Origin: NAT127 sp041655035 | GTDB lineage: Bacteria > Pseudomonadota > Gammaproteobacteria > Pseudomonadales > Porticoccaceae | Direction of reading: 5' to 3' | DNA: 16,807 bases | Assembly (NCBI GenBank): GCA_041655035.1 | Contig: JBAZCN010000070.1 | Location: 1-16,807 of the forward strand | Part shown: positions 5,917-14,411 of the stretch, one piece after another | Layout: every line of letters begins with the position of its first letter | Position numbering within the stretch: position 1 is the first letter of the stretch | Made by a program: the position numbers and the translations under genes | Notes under the pieces: generated by a model | Databases searched by the model: none | What the model was told of the DNA's origin: nothing | The model's input: only the letters and a program-made list of their open reading frames with translations

Positions 5917-8900
5917 TCACGCCGGCGACAGGCCGTGGTCGCCCGGCTCGACCGCGGTTTGCGCACCGCCGTGATCGCGGGCGATCATGAGGTAGGCCAC
6001 CGGCAGCACATATAACGTGAACAAGGTGCCGACGGTCATCCCCACGGCGATGACGAAACCCAGTGAAAAACGCGCCACGGCGCCGGCGCCGGTGGCGACG
6101 AGCAGCGGCACCATCGCCACCACCAGTGCCGCGGTGGTCATCAATACGGGGCGCAGCCGCATTGCCGCCGCGTGCTCGATGGCCGCCCAGCGGCTGAGCC
6201 CTTGCTCCTGAAGGCGGTTGGCGAACTCGACGATCAGGATGCCGTGTTTCGAGATCACCCCGATCAGCGTTACCAGGCCGACCTGGGTATAGATGTTGAT
6301 GGTGGCGCCGGGCACCTGGAACAGGGCCAGCACATTGAGGCCGAGGAGGGCGCCGCTGATGGCCATGGGCACGGTTACCAGCATGATCAGCGGGTCGCGC
6401 CAGGATTCGAACTGGGCGGCAAGCACCAGATAGATCACCAGCAGCGAGAAGAAGAATATGCCGACGAGGTCCGAGGTCTCGCTCTTGAACTGCCGCGACT
6501 GGCCGCCATAGTCGACGCTGAATCCCGGGGGCAGGATATCGGCAGCGGCTTCCTCGAGCACCGCCAGCACTTCGCCGAGGGAGACACCCGGGCGGGGCAC
6601 GCCGCTGATGGTCACGCTGTTGAGTTGCTGGAAATGCTGGAGTCGCTGAGGTTGAACCGAGTCCTTGAGGCTGATCACCGTGCCGATCGGCACCAGGTCG
6701 CCACTGACGGTGCGGGTATAGTAGTTGTTGAGCTGGTCGGCAGTGAGGCGATCGACACGCTGGACCTGGGGGATCACCTTGTAGGAGCGGTTGTCGATAG
6801 AGAAACGGTTGACGTAGCCGCCGGCCAGCAGGCCGGAGAGGTCGGCCGACAACTGCGCCATGTCGATACCCAGCTGCGAAGCCTTGTCGCGGTCGATGAG
6901 GATCTCGGTGATCGGCTTGTTGATCTTCATATTGGTATTGAGAAAGATGAACTGCTGGCTCTCCTGGGCTCTGGCGAGAATCTGGTCCGCCAGCTCCTTG
7001 AGGATGACCGGTGGCGCGGTGCCGCCGATGACGAATTCCACCGGCATGCCGGCGCCGCCCGAGGGTAGAGGCGGGCGGGGCACCACGGCGATCTGCAGGC
7101 CGGCGATCTTGGCCACCTCGGGAACGATGTCCTGGGTAATGATATCGACGGTGTTGCGGGTGCGGTCGCTCCAGGGCGCGAGGATAAAAGGTCCAAAGGC
7201 GCCATTGGTGGCCGTCGGGGCGGCCAGGCCGACACCGTTGAACTGGAAATTGGCGACGATATCGTCACTGGCCTGGTCGATGCGTTCCAGTTCAGCGGTG
7301 AACAACTCGATGTATTCGCGGGTCGCGCTGGGGTCGCTCTCGGCGATCATAAAGGCGAAACCGGTGTCTTCCTGGGGCGCCAGTTCACTGGGGGCGGTGA
7401 TGAAGAGGACAAAACAGGACGAGATCACGATCAACCCGAACAGGCTGAACCCGACTCTCTGGCCCATCATGCCGCGCAGGCCGTGCTGGTAGCTGTCCTT
7501 GAGGCGATTGAACATCGCGTCGAGGCGACTTTCGAGCCTGCTGCTGTTCTGGCTCTTGTCGTGGGGTTTGAGCATATAGGCGCACATCATCGGCGACAGG
7601 GTCAGGGCGACGACCCCCGACAGCAGCACCGAGGCCGCGAGGGTAAACGCGAACTCACTGAACAGGGTGCCGGTGATCCCGCCGAGGAAGCCGATGGGCA
7701 GGTAGACGGCGACCAGGGTCGTGGTCATTGCCACCACCGGCCACGCCAGCTCCCGGGCGCCCTGCAGGGCGGCATCCACGGGCTTCATGCCATCCTCGAT
7801 GTGACGGTGGATGTTTTCGAGCACGATGATGGCGTCGTCCACCACGATGCCGATGGCCAGCACCATGGCCAGCAGGGTCAGCAAGTTGAGGGAGTAGCCC
7901 ATCAGCAGCATCAGCGCCAGGGTGCCGACCAGTGACAGGGGAACGGCAATGGCCGGAATGATCACCGAGCGCAGCGAGCCGAGGAACAGGAAAATCACCA
8001 CCACCACGATGATCACCGCTTCGACGATGGTCGCCTGCACATCGGCGATGGCGTCGCGGATATAGTCGGTGGCGTCGTACAGCAGGCGGCCTTCCAGCCC
8101 CTCCGGGAACTGGGGGCTGATCTGTTCGTCCCAGATCTTGCGCACATCCTCCATCACGTCGATCGAGTTGGCATCCGGTGACAGCTCGACGCCGATGAAT
8201 ACCGCGGGATTGCCCATGTAGCGGGCCGTGGGCGAATAGGTCTCCGAGCCGAGCTCGACATCGGCGACGTCGCTGAGGCGGATGATCGAGCCGCCCTCGG
8301 CCCTGACGATCATCTGCCGGAACTGGTCGATGGAGCGCAGGTCGGTATCCGCCTTGAGATTGATGGTGAGCATCGCCGACTGGGTCGCGCCCACCGAGGT
8401 GAGCACATTGTTGCGCTGCAGGGCAGTGGTGACGTCGGTAGCGGTGAGGTTGAATGCCGCCATGCGTTCCGGGATCAGCCAGATCCGAGCGGCGAAGGGC
8501 TGGCCACCGGAAATATTCACCTTCTGGACCCCGGGGATGGTGGCGAGCTTGGGTTCCACCACCCGCACCAGGTAATCGGTAATCTGGTTGATGCGCAGGA
8601 AATCGCTGTAGAACACCATATAGCCGGCGGGGGAGGTGCCGCCGACGGTCATCGCCACCACCGGGCTTTCGGAGGCCTCGGGCAGTTCGCCGCGCACCTT
8701 GTTGACGTTGGCGATCACCTGGGTCAGGGTGTCCTCGGGATTCTTGTCGAGCCGGACGTAAGCCTGGATCAGGCTCATGTTGGCATCGCTGGTCGAGGTG
8801 ATGTAATCGATGCCTTCCGCCGTGGCGACTTCGCGCTCCAGCGGCGTGGTGACGAAATCCTGGACCAGCTGGGCGTCGGCGCCGGGGTAGGGGGTCGAGA

Positions 8901-9039
8901 CCGTGATGGCGGCATTTTTCAGTTCGGGGTATTCCCGCACTTTCAGTTCCACCGCCGCGCGCAGGCCGACGACCAGGATAAACAGACTTATCACGGTGGC
9001 CAGAACGGGTTTCTTGATGAACAGATCGGTGAATTTCAC
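5917..9039 (-). CDS. RND (HAE1) multidrug efflux permease, AcrB/MexB type
   Basis: A 1040-residue inner-membrane proton/drug antiporter, full length for the HAE1 family. It opens with MKFTDLFIKKPVLATVISLF (first membrane helix). A large periplasmic porter loop follows (about residues 30-335), then six helices, a second periplasmic loop (about 555-855) and the last helices. The proton-relay residues are present: GIVVDDAIIVLENIHRH gives Asp401-Asp402, and GVISKHGILIVEFANR gives Lys931. RLRPVLMTTAAL follows. The start is GTG at 9039-9037 with GGAG eight bases upstream, 24 bp after the membrane-fusion protein gene, so the two are cotranscribed. No outer-membrane channel gene lies nearby, so the pump probably borrows a TolC-like protein encoded elsewhere. 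Substrates cannot be told from sequence; antibiotics, dyes, solvents or fatty acids are typical for the family. Confidence 0.95.
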   Translation of the reverse strand: MKFTDLFIKKPVLATVISLFILVVGLRAAVELKVREYPELKNAAITVSTPYPGADAQLVQDFVTTPLEREVATAEGIDYITSTSDANMSLIQAYVRLDKNPEDTLTQVIANVNKVRGELPEASESPVVAMTVGGTSPAGYMVFYSDFLRINQITDYLVRVVEPKLATIPGVQKVNISGGQPFAARIWLIPERMAAFNLTATDVTTALQRNNVLTSVGATQSAMLTINLKADTDLRSIDQFRQMIVRAEGGSIIRLSDVADVELGSETYSPTARYMGNPAVFIGVELSPDANSIDVMEDVRKIWDEQISPQFPEGLEGRLLYDATDYIRDAIADVQATIVEAVIIVVVVIFLFLGSLRSVIIPAIAVPLSLVGTLALMLLMGYSLNLLTLLAMVLAIGIVVDDAIIVLENIHRHIEDGMKPVDAALQGARELAWPVVAMTTTLVAVYLPIGFLGGITGTLFSEFAFTLAASVLLSGVVALTLSPMMCAYMLKPHDKSQNSSRLESRLDAMFNRLKDSYQHGLRGMMGQRVGFSLFGLIVISSCFVLFITAPSELAPQEDTGFAFMIAESDPSATREYIELFTAELERIDQASDDIVANFQFNGVGLAAPTATNGAFGPFILAPWSDRTRNTVDIITQDIVPEVAKIAGLQIAVVPRPPLPSGGAGMPVEFVIGGTAPPVILKELADQILARAQESQQFIFLNTNMKINKPITEILIDRDKASQLGIDMAQLSADLSGLLAGGYVNRFSIDNRSYKVIPQVQRVDRLTADQLNNYYTRTVSGDLVPIGTVISLKDSVQPQRLQHFQQLNSVTISGVPRPGVSLGEVLAVLEEAAADILPPGFSVDYGGQSRQFKSETSDLVGIFFFSLLVIYLVLAAQFESWRDPLIMLVTVPMAISGALLGLNVLALFQVPGATINIYTQVGLVTLIGVISKHGILIVEFANRLQEQGLSRWAAIEHAAAMRLRPVLMTTAALVVAMVPLLVATGAGAVARFSLGFVIAVGMTVGTLFTLYVLPVAYLMIARDHGGAQTAVEPGDHGLSPA

Positions 9040-9063
9040 ACTGCGTCTCCGCGTAGGTCCGGT

Positions 9064-10179
9064 TCAGCCGTTGCTCGGCGTGGGATCGGTGCTGGCTTCC
9101 GGCACCACGGCATTGTTGATGATCACCAGGCTGTCGTTGCGCAACTTGAGCAGGCCACTGCCGGCGATGGTTTCTCCTACCGCGAGCCCTTCCGTCACCA
9201 CCGTCACGTCGCCGCGCATTTCACCGGTCTGGATGAAGCGCTGCTTGGCGCGAAGGTTGCCCTCCGCGTCTTTCTGGAGAATGAATACCGAATTGCCATA
9301 GGGATTGAAGCTGATCGCGGAGCGAGGGATGGTGACCACGGTCCGGGCGTCACCGATATCGAGCTGGAGGCGGGCGAACATGCCCGGGCGGAGAATCTTC
9401 TCGAGGTTGGCGACGGTCGCCTGCACGGCAAAGTTGCGGGTATCCTTGTCGATCGTCGGTTCGATCGCGGTAATTTCCCCGCGGAAGGTGCGGTTGGCGA
9501 GTGCGTCCACCTCGATGTTGACCGGCTGGCCGACCTCGACCATCGGGTACCACTGCTCGGGCAGGGTGAAGTCCAGATGAATGGGGTCGAGGGATTGCAG
9601 AGCGATCATCGGGTCACCCGCGGCGACGAACTGGCCGATACTCACCTTGCGGATGCCGAGGCGCCCGTCGTAGGGCGCATGGAGGGTTTTCTGTTCGAGC
9701 CGGGTTTTACGGGCGAGGGCGTCCGCCTCGGCCCGGGCGAGCTCCGTCTCCCGTTTATCGAGTTCCGATTTCGACACGCTCTTGCGCTGCCACAGGGCCT
9801 GCACCCGGTCTCTCTCGATCTCCGCCAGCCGCGCCGCGGCTTCGAGCGAGGCCAGTTCCGCCTGGTCGGTGGCGCTCACCAGGCTGATGATCACGTCTCC
9901 CGCCTTGACCTCACTGCCGCTGTCGAAATGGATTTTGGCGACGATGCCGCCCACTTCAGTCGTCAGGTCCGCGCCCTGGAATGCGGCGAGGGTGCCCACC
10001 GCCGACACCTGGGTGACCCATTCCCGCTCGGCGACGTCGGCGGAAGAGACGGTGACCGCCATTTCCGGCATCGCGTTCAGGTACTGGTTCATCATTCTGT
10101 TGCCGACCCATTTGACAGCCATGGTGCCGCCGAACACCAGCACAGTGGCAACAAGTATCGCGATCATTCGTTTGTTCAT
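9064..10179 (-). CDS. RND efflux periplasmic adaptor (membrane fusion protein)
   Basis: A 371-residue adaptor that bridges the inner-membrane pump to an outer-membrane channel. Residues 5-23 are an N-terminal membrane helix with no lipobox cysteine, so it is anchored by an uncleaved helix or a signal peptide rather than lipid. The first lipoyl half is around 68-100 (TTEVGGIVAKIHFDSGSEVKAGD), the alpha-hairpin is short (about 103-163, LEAAARLAEIERD to ARKTRLEQ), and the second lipoyl half follows (LHAPYDGRLGIRKVSIGQFVAAGD). Beta-barrel and membrane-proximal domains complete it. The short hairpin resembles MexH-type rather than AcrA-type adaptors. Its ATG overlaps the tetR stop as ATGA, which points to translational coupling, and the permease follows after 24 bp. 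Confidence 0.93.
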   Translation of the reverse strand: MNKRMIAILVATVLVFGGTMAVKWVGNRMMNQYLNAMPEMAVTVSSADVAEREWVTQVSAVGTLAAFQGADLTTEVGGIVAKIHFDSGSEVKAGDVIISLVSATDQAELASLEAAARLAEIERDRVQALWQRKSVSKSELDKRETELARAEADALARKTRLEQKTLHAPYDGRLGIRKVSIGQFVAAGDPMIALQSLDPIHLDFTLPEQWYPMVEVGQPVNIEVDALANRTFRGEITAIEPTIDKDTRNFAVQATVANLEKILRPGMFARLQLDIGDARTVVTIPRSAISFNPYGNSVFILQKDAEGNLRAKQRFIQTGEMRGDVTVVTEGLAVGETIAGSGLLKLRNDSLVIINNAVVPEASTDPTPSNG

Positions 10180-10943
10180 TGGGTATCCTGGTCAGTGGCC
10201 GCGGCAAGCGGATTCGTTATCGCTGGATCGATGTCGCTGAATACGGCGGAGACGATCCGCCGGATCATCTGCTGGACGGCGGCCGCATCCTCGATGTCGC
10301 AAAGAGGTTGCCAGTCGAGACCGTTGAGCAGGGCGTGGACGTGGTGGAACAGTAATGAGTAGGGGCTGCCGATCCGATAGGCATCGAGCAGCCCCTCGGC
10401 GTGGACGAAGGTGTGAATGCCTTCGCTCAGCGCCCAGAGTCCGGAGCCAATATGAAAAGCGGTCATCCGCGAAGGCGGAAGGTCGCCGCAGGCCAGGGCT
10501 TCGCCAATCACTTCCTGGAACATATCCGCCAGGGGTTGATGCACCGCCAGAGCCTCCTCACGCCGTTGCGGCGAGCAGGCGGCAGAGATGACCTGGGTCG
10601 AGAGGTACTGGTACAGATGAAAAGATAACGGCTGCTGCAGGGCAAAGATCACATCCGCCAGCACAAAGCCGAGTATCCGCTCGCGCGTTCCGGCCGGCCA
10701 GGCGGCGACCCGCTGGAACAGCATGATGCGATCACCGGCACGCTCGGTGAGCAGCGCCAGCAGCATGTCTTCCTTGCTGGTGAAATGATGGTACAGCGTG
10801 CCCACCGCGTAATCGCAGAGCCGGGCCACCCGGCTCATTTGCACGTTGAGCAGGCCATCGCTGTTGAGTAGCCGCCAGGCTGCGTCGAGAAAAAGCTTTT
10901 CTCGCTCGGCAAGCGCCCGTTGGCGTCGATCCTTGGTAGACAT
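10176..10943 (-). CDS. TetR/AcrR-family transcriptional regulator of the efflux operon
   Basis: A 255-residue regulator. The N-terminal DNA-binding domain reads REKLFLDAAWRLLNSDG, then the helix-turn-helix MSRVARLCDYAVGTLYHHFTSKEDML (about residues 36-61), with the TetR hallmark GTLYHHF-x-SKE. The remainder is a helical ligand-binding and dimer domain with no recognisable specificity. I take the ATG at 10943 (MSTKDRRQRALAERE), since TetR proteins usually begin about 15 residues before this helix. An in-frame ATG at 10988 would add 15 residues of unlikely sequence. Neither has a clear ribosome-binding site. The gene is first in the operon and overlaps the adaptor gene, so the regulator probably controls its own transcription together with the pump. 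A palindrome lies about 83 bp upstream. Confidence 0.9.
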   Translation of the reverse strand: MSTKDRRQRALAEREKLFLDAAWRLLNSDGLLNVQMSRVARLCDYAVGTLYHHFTSKEDMLLALLTERAGDRIMLFQRVAAWPAGTRERILGFVLADVIFALQQPLSFHLYQYLSTQVISAACSPQRREEALAVHQPLADMFQEVIGEALACGDLPPSRMTAFHIGSGLWALSEGIHTFVHAEGLLDAYRIGSPYSLLFHHVHALLNGLDWQPLCDIEDAAAVQQMIRRIVSAVFSDIDPAITNPLAAATDQDTQ

Positions 10944-11025
10944 TATCAGATTTAGTGGTTGGGCCAAGATGCGGCGGATTCTGAACATAATTCACGATGT
11001 GAGCAATCATCATTACGCATTCTTA

Positions 11026-11075
11026 CACTGCGCAGTGAGGGCTGTAATATTGTACTGCGCATAATGTATATTATG
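11026..11075. promoter_or_regulatory. Candidate TetR operator and promoter of the efflux operon
   Basis: A perfect 12-bp palindrome CACTGCGCAGTG lies at 11026-11037. Its half-site ACTGCGCA recurs at 11054-11061, and next to that is a second inverted repeat CATAAT-GTAT-ATTATG (11060-11075). On the minus strand a weak promoter can be drawn with TACAAT (11054-11049) as the -10 and TTAACA (11079-11074) as the -35, spacing 19, which the repeats would overlap. That geometry is what an autoregulated TetR repressor would need. The palindromes are seen directly; the assignment to this TetR is inference. Confidence 0.5.
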
Positions 11076-11319
11076 TTAAATCTAACTGCACGCATCACTG
11101 GCTGATTGATTCGGCACCCTGCCGACTGGCCGCGACGATGTATCGATGCGCTACAAGATCGCAGGCCCACCCTCTGCAAGGAAATCCCAGGGAAGCTGTA
11201 CTAACCCCTGCCATATCGATTCTCGATTCACTGGCGAACCTCGGCCGGTAGACGTGTGCCGCTCTCTGCGATGCCGTTGAGCAATATGGTTATCGCCGGG
11301 GTCTAAACCCGGACATTTT

Positions 11320-11328
11320 TGCTACACT
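11320..11328 (+). promoter_or_regulatory. Probable extended -10 promoter of prc
   Basis: TGCTACACT at 11320-11328 fits an extended -10 element (TG, one base, then TACACT). It lies 29 bases before the prc ATG. No good -35 hexamer stands at the right distance, which an extended -10 can tolerate. Confidence 0.4.
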
Positions 11329-11357
11329 GACCGCTGCCTCTATTGGGACCCCATTCG

Positions 11358-13451
11358 ATGAAGTTGAAATTATGTGCCTGTCTCTTGCTGTTACTGTTGC
11401 CCTTTGCGAGCGTTGACGCCAAGGAATCACTGGCTTTTACCCAGAACCAGGTGGAAACCACACTGGACCTGCTCGAGAAGCTCGGTGCCAAGCATTATCA
11501 CAGCAAGCCGCTGGACGACGAGCTATCCCGGCAGTTTCTCGACAACTATCTCGAATCGCTGGACCCGTCCCACAGTTATCTCCTGCAAACCGATGTCGCG
11601 CAGTTTCGCGGCAAGTGGGCTTCGAGCCTGGACGACCTGATCAAACAGGGCGATCTCTCTCCGGGGCTCACGATTTTCACGGTCTATCGGGATCGCGTGA
11701 TCCAGCGTCTCCAGTCGAATATCGCGCTGCTCGATGCCGCCGAGCCTTTTGATCTCACCATCGACGAAACGCTGACCATCGACCCGGATGACAAGCGCTG
11801 GATCGGCACCGCAGAGGAGCTCGATGAGCTGTGGCGGAAAAAGGTCAAGGACAGCTACATCCGCCTGTTGCTGGCCGACAAGGAAGCGGATGACGCCCGC
11901 AGCCTGCTGGTCAAGCGCTATAAAAACCAGATGAAGCGTATGAACGAGATGGATTCGGAGGACGTCTATCAGGTGTACATGAATGCCCTGACGACCCTCT
12001 ATGATCCCCACACCACCTACTTCTCGCCGCGCCAGCTGGAAAATTTCAATATCAGCATGTCCCTGTCCCTCGAGGGCATCGGGGCGGTGTTGCAGATCGA
12101 TGATGAGAGCACCAAGGTGGTCCGCGTCGTGCCCGGTGGTCCGGCCGACAAGCAGGGCGGGCTGTCCCCCCAGGACGTCATCGTCGGGGTCGGTCAGGAC
12201 AAGGACAACATCCAGGATGTCGTAGGCTGGCGCCTCGACGATGTGGTCGATCTGATCCGCGGTCCGAAAGGCACCACCGTCCGCCTCGAAATCATTCCGG
12301 CCAAGGGCGAAATGGCCGGCCAGCACCACTTTATTTCGATTGTCCGCGACGAGGTCAAGCTCGAGGAACAGGCGGCCAAAAGCCGGGTGATCGAACTCCA
12401 GAATGGTGACCGCCAATACCGGGTGGGCGTCATCGATATCCCGGCGTTCTACATCGATTTTGAAGCGTTCAACAGACGTGACCCTAACTTCAAGAGCACC
12501 ACGCGCGATGTGGCGCTGTTGCTCGAGGAATTCCAGAAGCAGAACGTCGACGGCATCGTCGTCGACTTGCGCAACAATGGCGGCGGCTCGCTGCACGAGG
12601 CGACGACCCTCACCGACCTGTTCATCAATCCCGGCCCGGTGGTGCAGATTCGCTACGCCAACCAGATGATTTCCCGCCAGCACCGCTCGCGCAAGCCGCC
12701 TCTCTACGACGGCCCGCTGGTGGTTTTGATCAACAGGTTGAGCGCCTCGGCTTCGGAAATCTTTGCCGGGGCCATACAGGACTACGGCCGCGGCCTGGTC
12801 GTCGGTACCCAGAGTTTTGGCAAGGGTACTGTCCAGACGTTGCTGCCGCTCCCCGAAGGCCAGATCAAGCTGACCGAATCGAAATTCTACCGGGTATCCG
12901 GCGAGAGCACCCAGCACCGGGGCATCGTTCCCGATATTGCCTTTCCCTCGTTGTATAACATCGAGGAAATCGGGGAAAGCAGCGAGAAGCTGGCCCTCCC
13001 CTGGGACAAGATCCACGGCATCCCCGTCAACCGCCACCACGACCTGGCCCCTTGGGTGCCCAGGCTCCAGACTCTTCACGAGCAGCGCGTCGCCGCCGAT
13101 CCCGACTTCAACTTCCTGCTGGATGAGCTGGCCTATCGTGAGCAACAGATGAATATCCGGGAAATTTCACTCAACCTGGAACAGCGTCGCCAGCAATTGA
13201 AGGGTAACGAGGTGGCGATCCTGAAGGCCGAAAACAAGCGCCGGGCCGCAAAGGACCAGGAGCCCTACGCCTCCGTCGAGGAGTGGAAAAAGGATCATCC
13301 GGAGGATGACGAGGACGCGGCAGCAACCGCCGCCAGTGCCGCTGCGGAGGTGCCTTTGGAAGACGACCCACTGCTCAAGGAAGCCGGCATGATTCTCGTC
13401 GACAGTATCATCCTCGACACCAGTACGCCTGCCCAGATGGTGGAGCATTGA
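11358..13451 (+). CDS. prc: Tail-specific protease Prc/Tsp (C-terminal processing peptidase, S41A)
   Basis: A 697-residue periplasmic serine protease that degrades or trims proteins from their C-termini. It is close in size to E. coli Prc (682). The first 20 or so residues are a signal peptide (MKLKLCACLLLLLLPFASVDA). The order is N-terminal helical domain, PDZ domain (about 235-315, SLEGIGAVLQIDD to VVPGGPADKQGGLSPQDVIVGVG), S41 protease domain with the Ser-Lys dyad, and the C-terminal DUF3340 region (PWDKIHGIPV onward). The dyad is Ser464 in SASASE and Lys489 in FGKGTVQ, 25 residues apart as in E. coli. The ATG at 11358 is preferred over the in-frame TTG at 11343 because it starts the signal peptide directly; GGGA lies nine bases upstream. 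An acidic, Ala-rich linker (DDEDAAATAASAAAEVP) lies near the C-terminus. xthA follows after 7 bp. Confidence 0.96.
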   Translation: MKLKLCACLLLLLLPFASVDAKESLAFTQNQVETTLDLLEKLGAKHYHSKPLDDELSRQFLDNYLESLDPSHSYLLQTDVAQFRGKWASSLDDLIKQGDLSPGLTIFTVYRDRVIQRLQSNIALLDAAEPFDLTIDETLTIDPDDKRWIGTAEELDELWRKKVKDSYIRLLLADKEADDARSLLVKRYKNQMKRMNEMDSEDVYQVYMNALTTLYDPHTTYFSPRQLENFNISMSLSLEGIGAVLQIDDESTKVVRVVPGGPADKQGGLSPQDVIVGVGQDKDNIQDVVGWRLDDVVDLIRGPKGTTVRLEIIPAKGEMAGQHHFISIVRDEVKLEEQAAKSRVIELQNGDRQYRVGVIDIPAFYIDFEAFNRRDPNFKSTTRDVALLLEEFQKQNVDGIVVDLRNNGGGSLHEATTLTDLFINPGPVVQIRYANQMISRQHRSRKPPLYDGPLVVLINRLSASASEIFAGAIQDYGRGLVVGTQSFGKGTVQTLLPLPEGQIKLTESKFYRVSGESTQHRGIVPDIAFPSLYNIEEIGESSEKLALPWDKIHGIPVNRHHDLAPWVPRLQTLHEQRVAADPDFNFLLDELAYREQQMNIREISLNLEQRRQQLKGNEVAILKAENKRRAAKDQEPYASVEEWKKDHPEDDEDAAATAASAAAEVPLEDDPLLKEAGMILVDSIILDTSTPAQMVEH

Positions 13452-13458
13452 CGCACCG

Positions 13459-14280
13459 ATGAAACTGCTATCCTTTAACGCCAACGGTATCCGCGCGCGG
13501 CTCGACCAACTGCGGGCCATCGTCGAGCAGCATGAGCCCGACGTCATCGGTCTTCAGGAAACCAAGGTCGAGGACGGCCTCTTTCCTCTCGGCGATATCA
13601 CAAGCCTTGGCTATCAGGCTGTCTATCACGGTCAGAAGGGGCATTACGGCGTCGCCCTCCTCTGCCGGCAAACACCCTCTTCCAGCCAGTGCGGGTTCGT
13701 TGGGGATGGCGAGGACGCTCAGCGGCGCCTAGTACGGGTTACCCTCGATACCGGCGCTGGCCCCTTGCATATCTACAACGGCTACTTCCCGCAAGGCGAG
13801 AATCGCAGTCATCCGGTGAAGTTTCCGGCGAAGGCGGCGTTTTATCGCAATCTGCGCGATCATCTCGGCAGCCAGCACTCGCCGGACGAGGCGGTGGTAG
13901 TGATGGGCGACATGAACGTCGCCCCCTACGACAGAGACATCGGCATCGGCGACGACAATCGCAAACGCTGGCTGCGCGAAGGCAAATGCTGTTTCCTGCC
14001 CGAGGAGCGCGAGTGGCTGCAAGAGCTCAATGACTGGGGGTTGACCGATACCTATGACCACCAGATGCCAGCTGAAGGAGAACACCGCTACAGTTGGTTC
14101 GACTATCGCAGCAAGGGCTTCGAACGCAGCCCCAGGCGGGGGCTGCGGATCGACCTGATCCTGGCCAGCAAGCCGTTGATAGCGCGCCAGAAAGCAGCCG
14201 GTGTCGATCATCTCATCAGGGCGATGGAGCGGCCATCCGACCACGCCCCGGTGTGGGTGGAATTCGACCTGAGCCGATAG
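13459..14280 (+). CDS. xthA: Exodeoxyribonuclease III (AP endonuclease, XthA type)
   Basis: A 273-residue cytoplasmic DNA-repair nuclease that cleaves at abasic sites and removes 3' blocking groups and 3' nucleotides. The ExoIII/EEP catalytic residues are all visible: Asn7 (SFNANGIRAR), Glu34 (GLQETK), Tyr109 (NGYFPQGEN), Asp151 and Asn153 (GDMNVAP), Asp232 (RIDLIL) and the SDHAPV end with Asp261-His262. Size matches E. coli XthA (268). The NGYFPQGE and HPVKFPAK blocks are specific to the XthA branch rather than to the ExoA/Ape1 branch. The ATG lies 7 bp after the prc stop; the nearest Shine-Dalgarno-like sequence (GGTGGAG, 13439-13445) is inside the prc end and rather far. Cotranscription with prc is likely. 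Confidence 0.96.
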   Translation: MKLLSFNANGIRARLDQLRAIVEQHEPDVIGLQETKVEDGLFPLGDITSLGYQAVYHGQKGHYGVALLCRQTPSSSQCGFVGDGEDAQRRLVRVTLDTGAGPLHIYNGYFPQGENRSHPVKFPAKAAFYRNLRDHLGSQHSPDEAVVVMGDMNVAPYDRDIGIGDDNRKRWLREGKCCFLPEEREWLQELNDWGLTDTYDHQMPAEGEHRYSWFDYRSKGFERSPRRGLRIDLILASKPLIARQKAAGVDHLIRAMERPSDHAPVWVEFDLSR

Positions 14281-14294
14281 TGTCGCTTCTTCGC

Positions 14295-14333
14295 CGCCCG
14301 CGGCTGCGACGTCGGCAGAGGCCGTCGCGGGCG
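14295..14333 (+). terminator. GC-rich hairpin after xthA, weak terminator candidate
   Basis: CGCCCGCG (14295-14302) pairs with CGCGGGCG (14326-14333) across a 23-base loop, 14 bases after the xthA stop. Only TT follows, so if it stops transcription it would need help from Rho. It may equally be a 3'-stabilising stem. Confidence 0.35.
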
Positions 14334-14341
14334 TTCACAAG

Positions 14342-14370
14342 TAGAATCATAGTCCTATTGCGTATAAAAT
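14342..14370 (+). promoter_or_regulatory. Possible promoter of the ETF-QO gene
   Basis: TAGAAT (14342-14347) and TAAAAT (14365-14370) are separated by 17 bases in an AT-rich stretch 41 bases before the GTG start. The -10 is reasonable and the -35 matches only three consensus positions. The local drop in GC content supports a promoter here. Confidence 0.35.
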
Positions 14371-14411
14371 CCGCACCTTAGGTTATTACCGTATCAAATC
14401 TGGAGGTTGCT

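Larger units (their letters stand above)
10944..11357. other. Divergent intergenic region between tetR and prc
   Basis: These 414 bp hold no convincing gene or RNA. The short open frames across it lack ribosome-binding sites and recognisable sequence. The tetR-proximal part (about 11010-11090) is markedly AT-rich and carries palindromes and repeats described separately. The middle (about 11100-11290) is GC-rich and featureless to me. The last 45 bases hold a likely prc promoter. A small hairpin CCGGG/CCCGG (11296-11312) followed by ACATTTTT lies just upstream of that promoter. Confidence 0.6.

Noticed and set aside
10944..10988. Longer TetR start at 10988
   Set aside because: It adds 15 residues before the usual TetR beginning and has no ribosome-binding site; kept only as an alternative.
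11296..11320. CCGGG/CCCGG hairpin followed by ACATTTTT upstream of prc, as a terminator
   Set aside because: The stem is only 5 bp, no plus-strand gene precedes it, and the T-run is part of the likely prc promoter.
11523..13145. 540-codon open frame on the minus strand opposite prc
   Set aside because: It is the mirror of a well-supported protease gene in GC-rich DNA. The translation has no recognisable domain and no start signal, so it is a codon-bias shadow.
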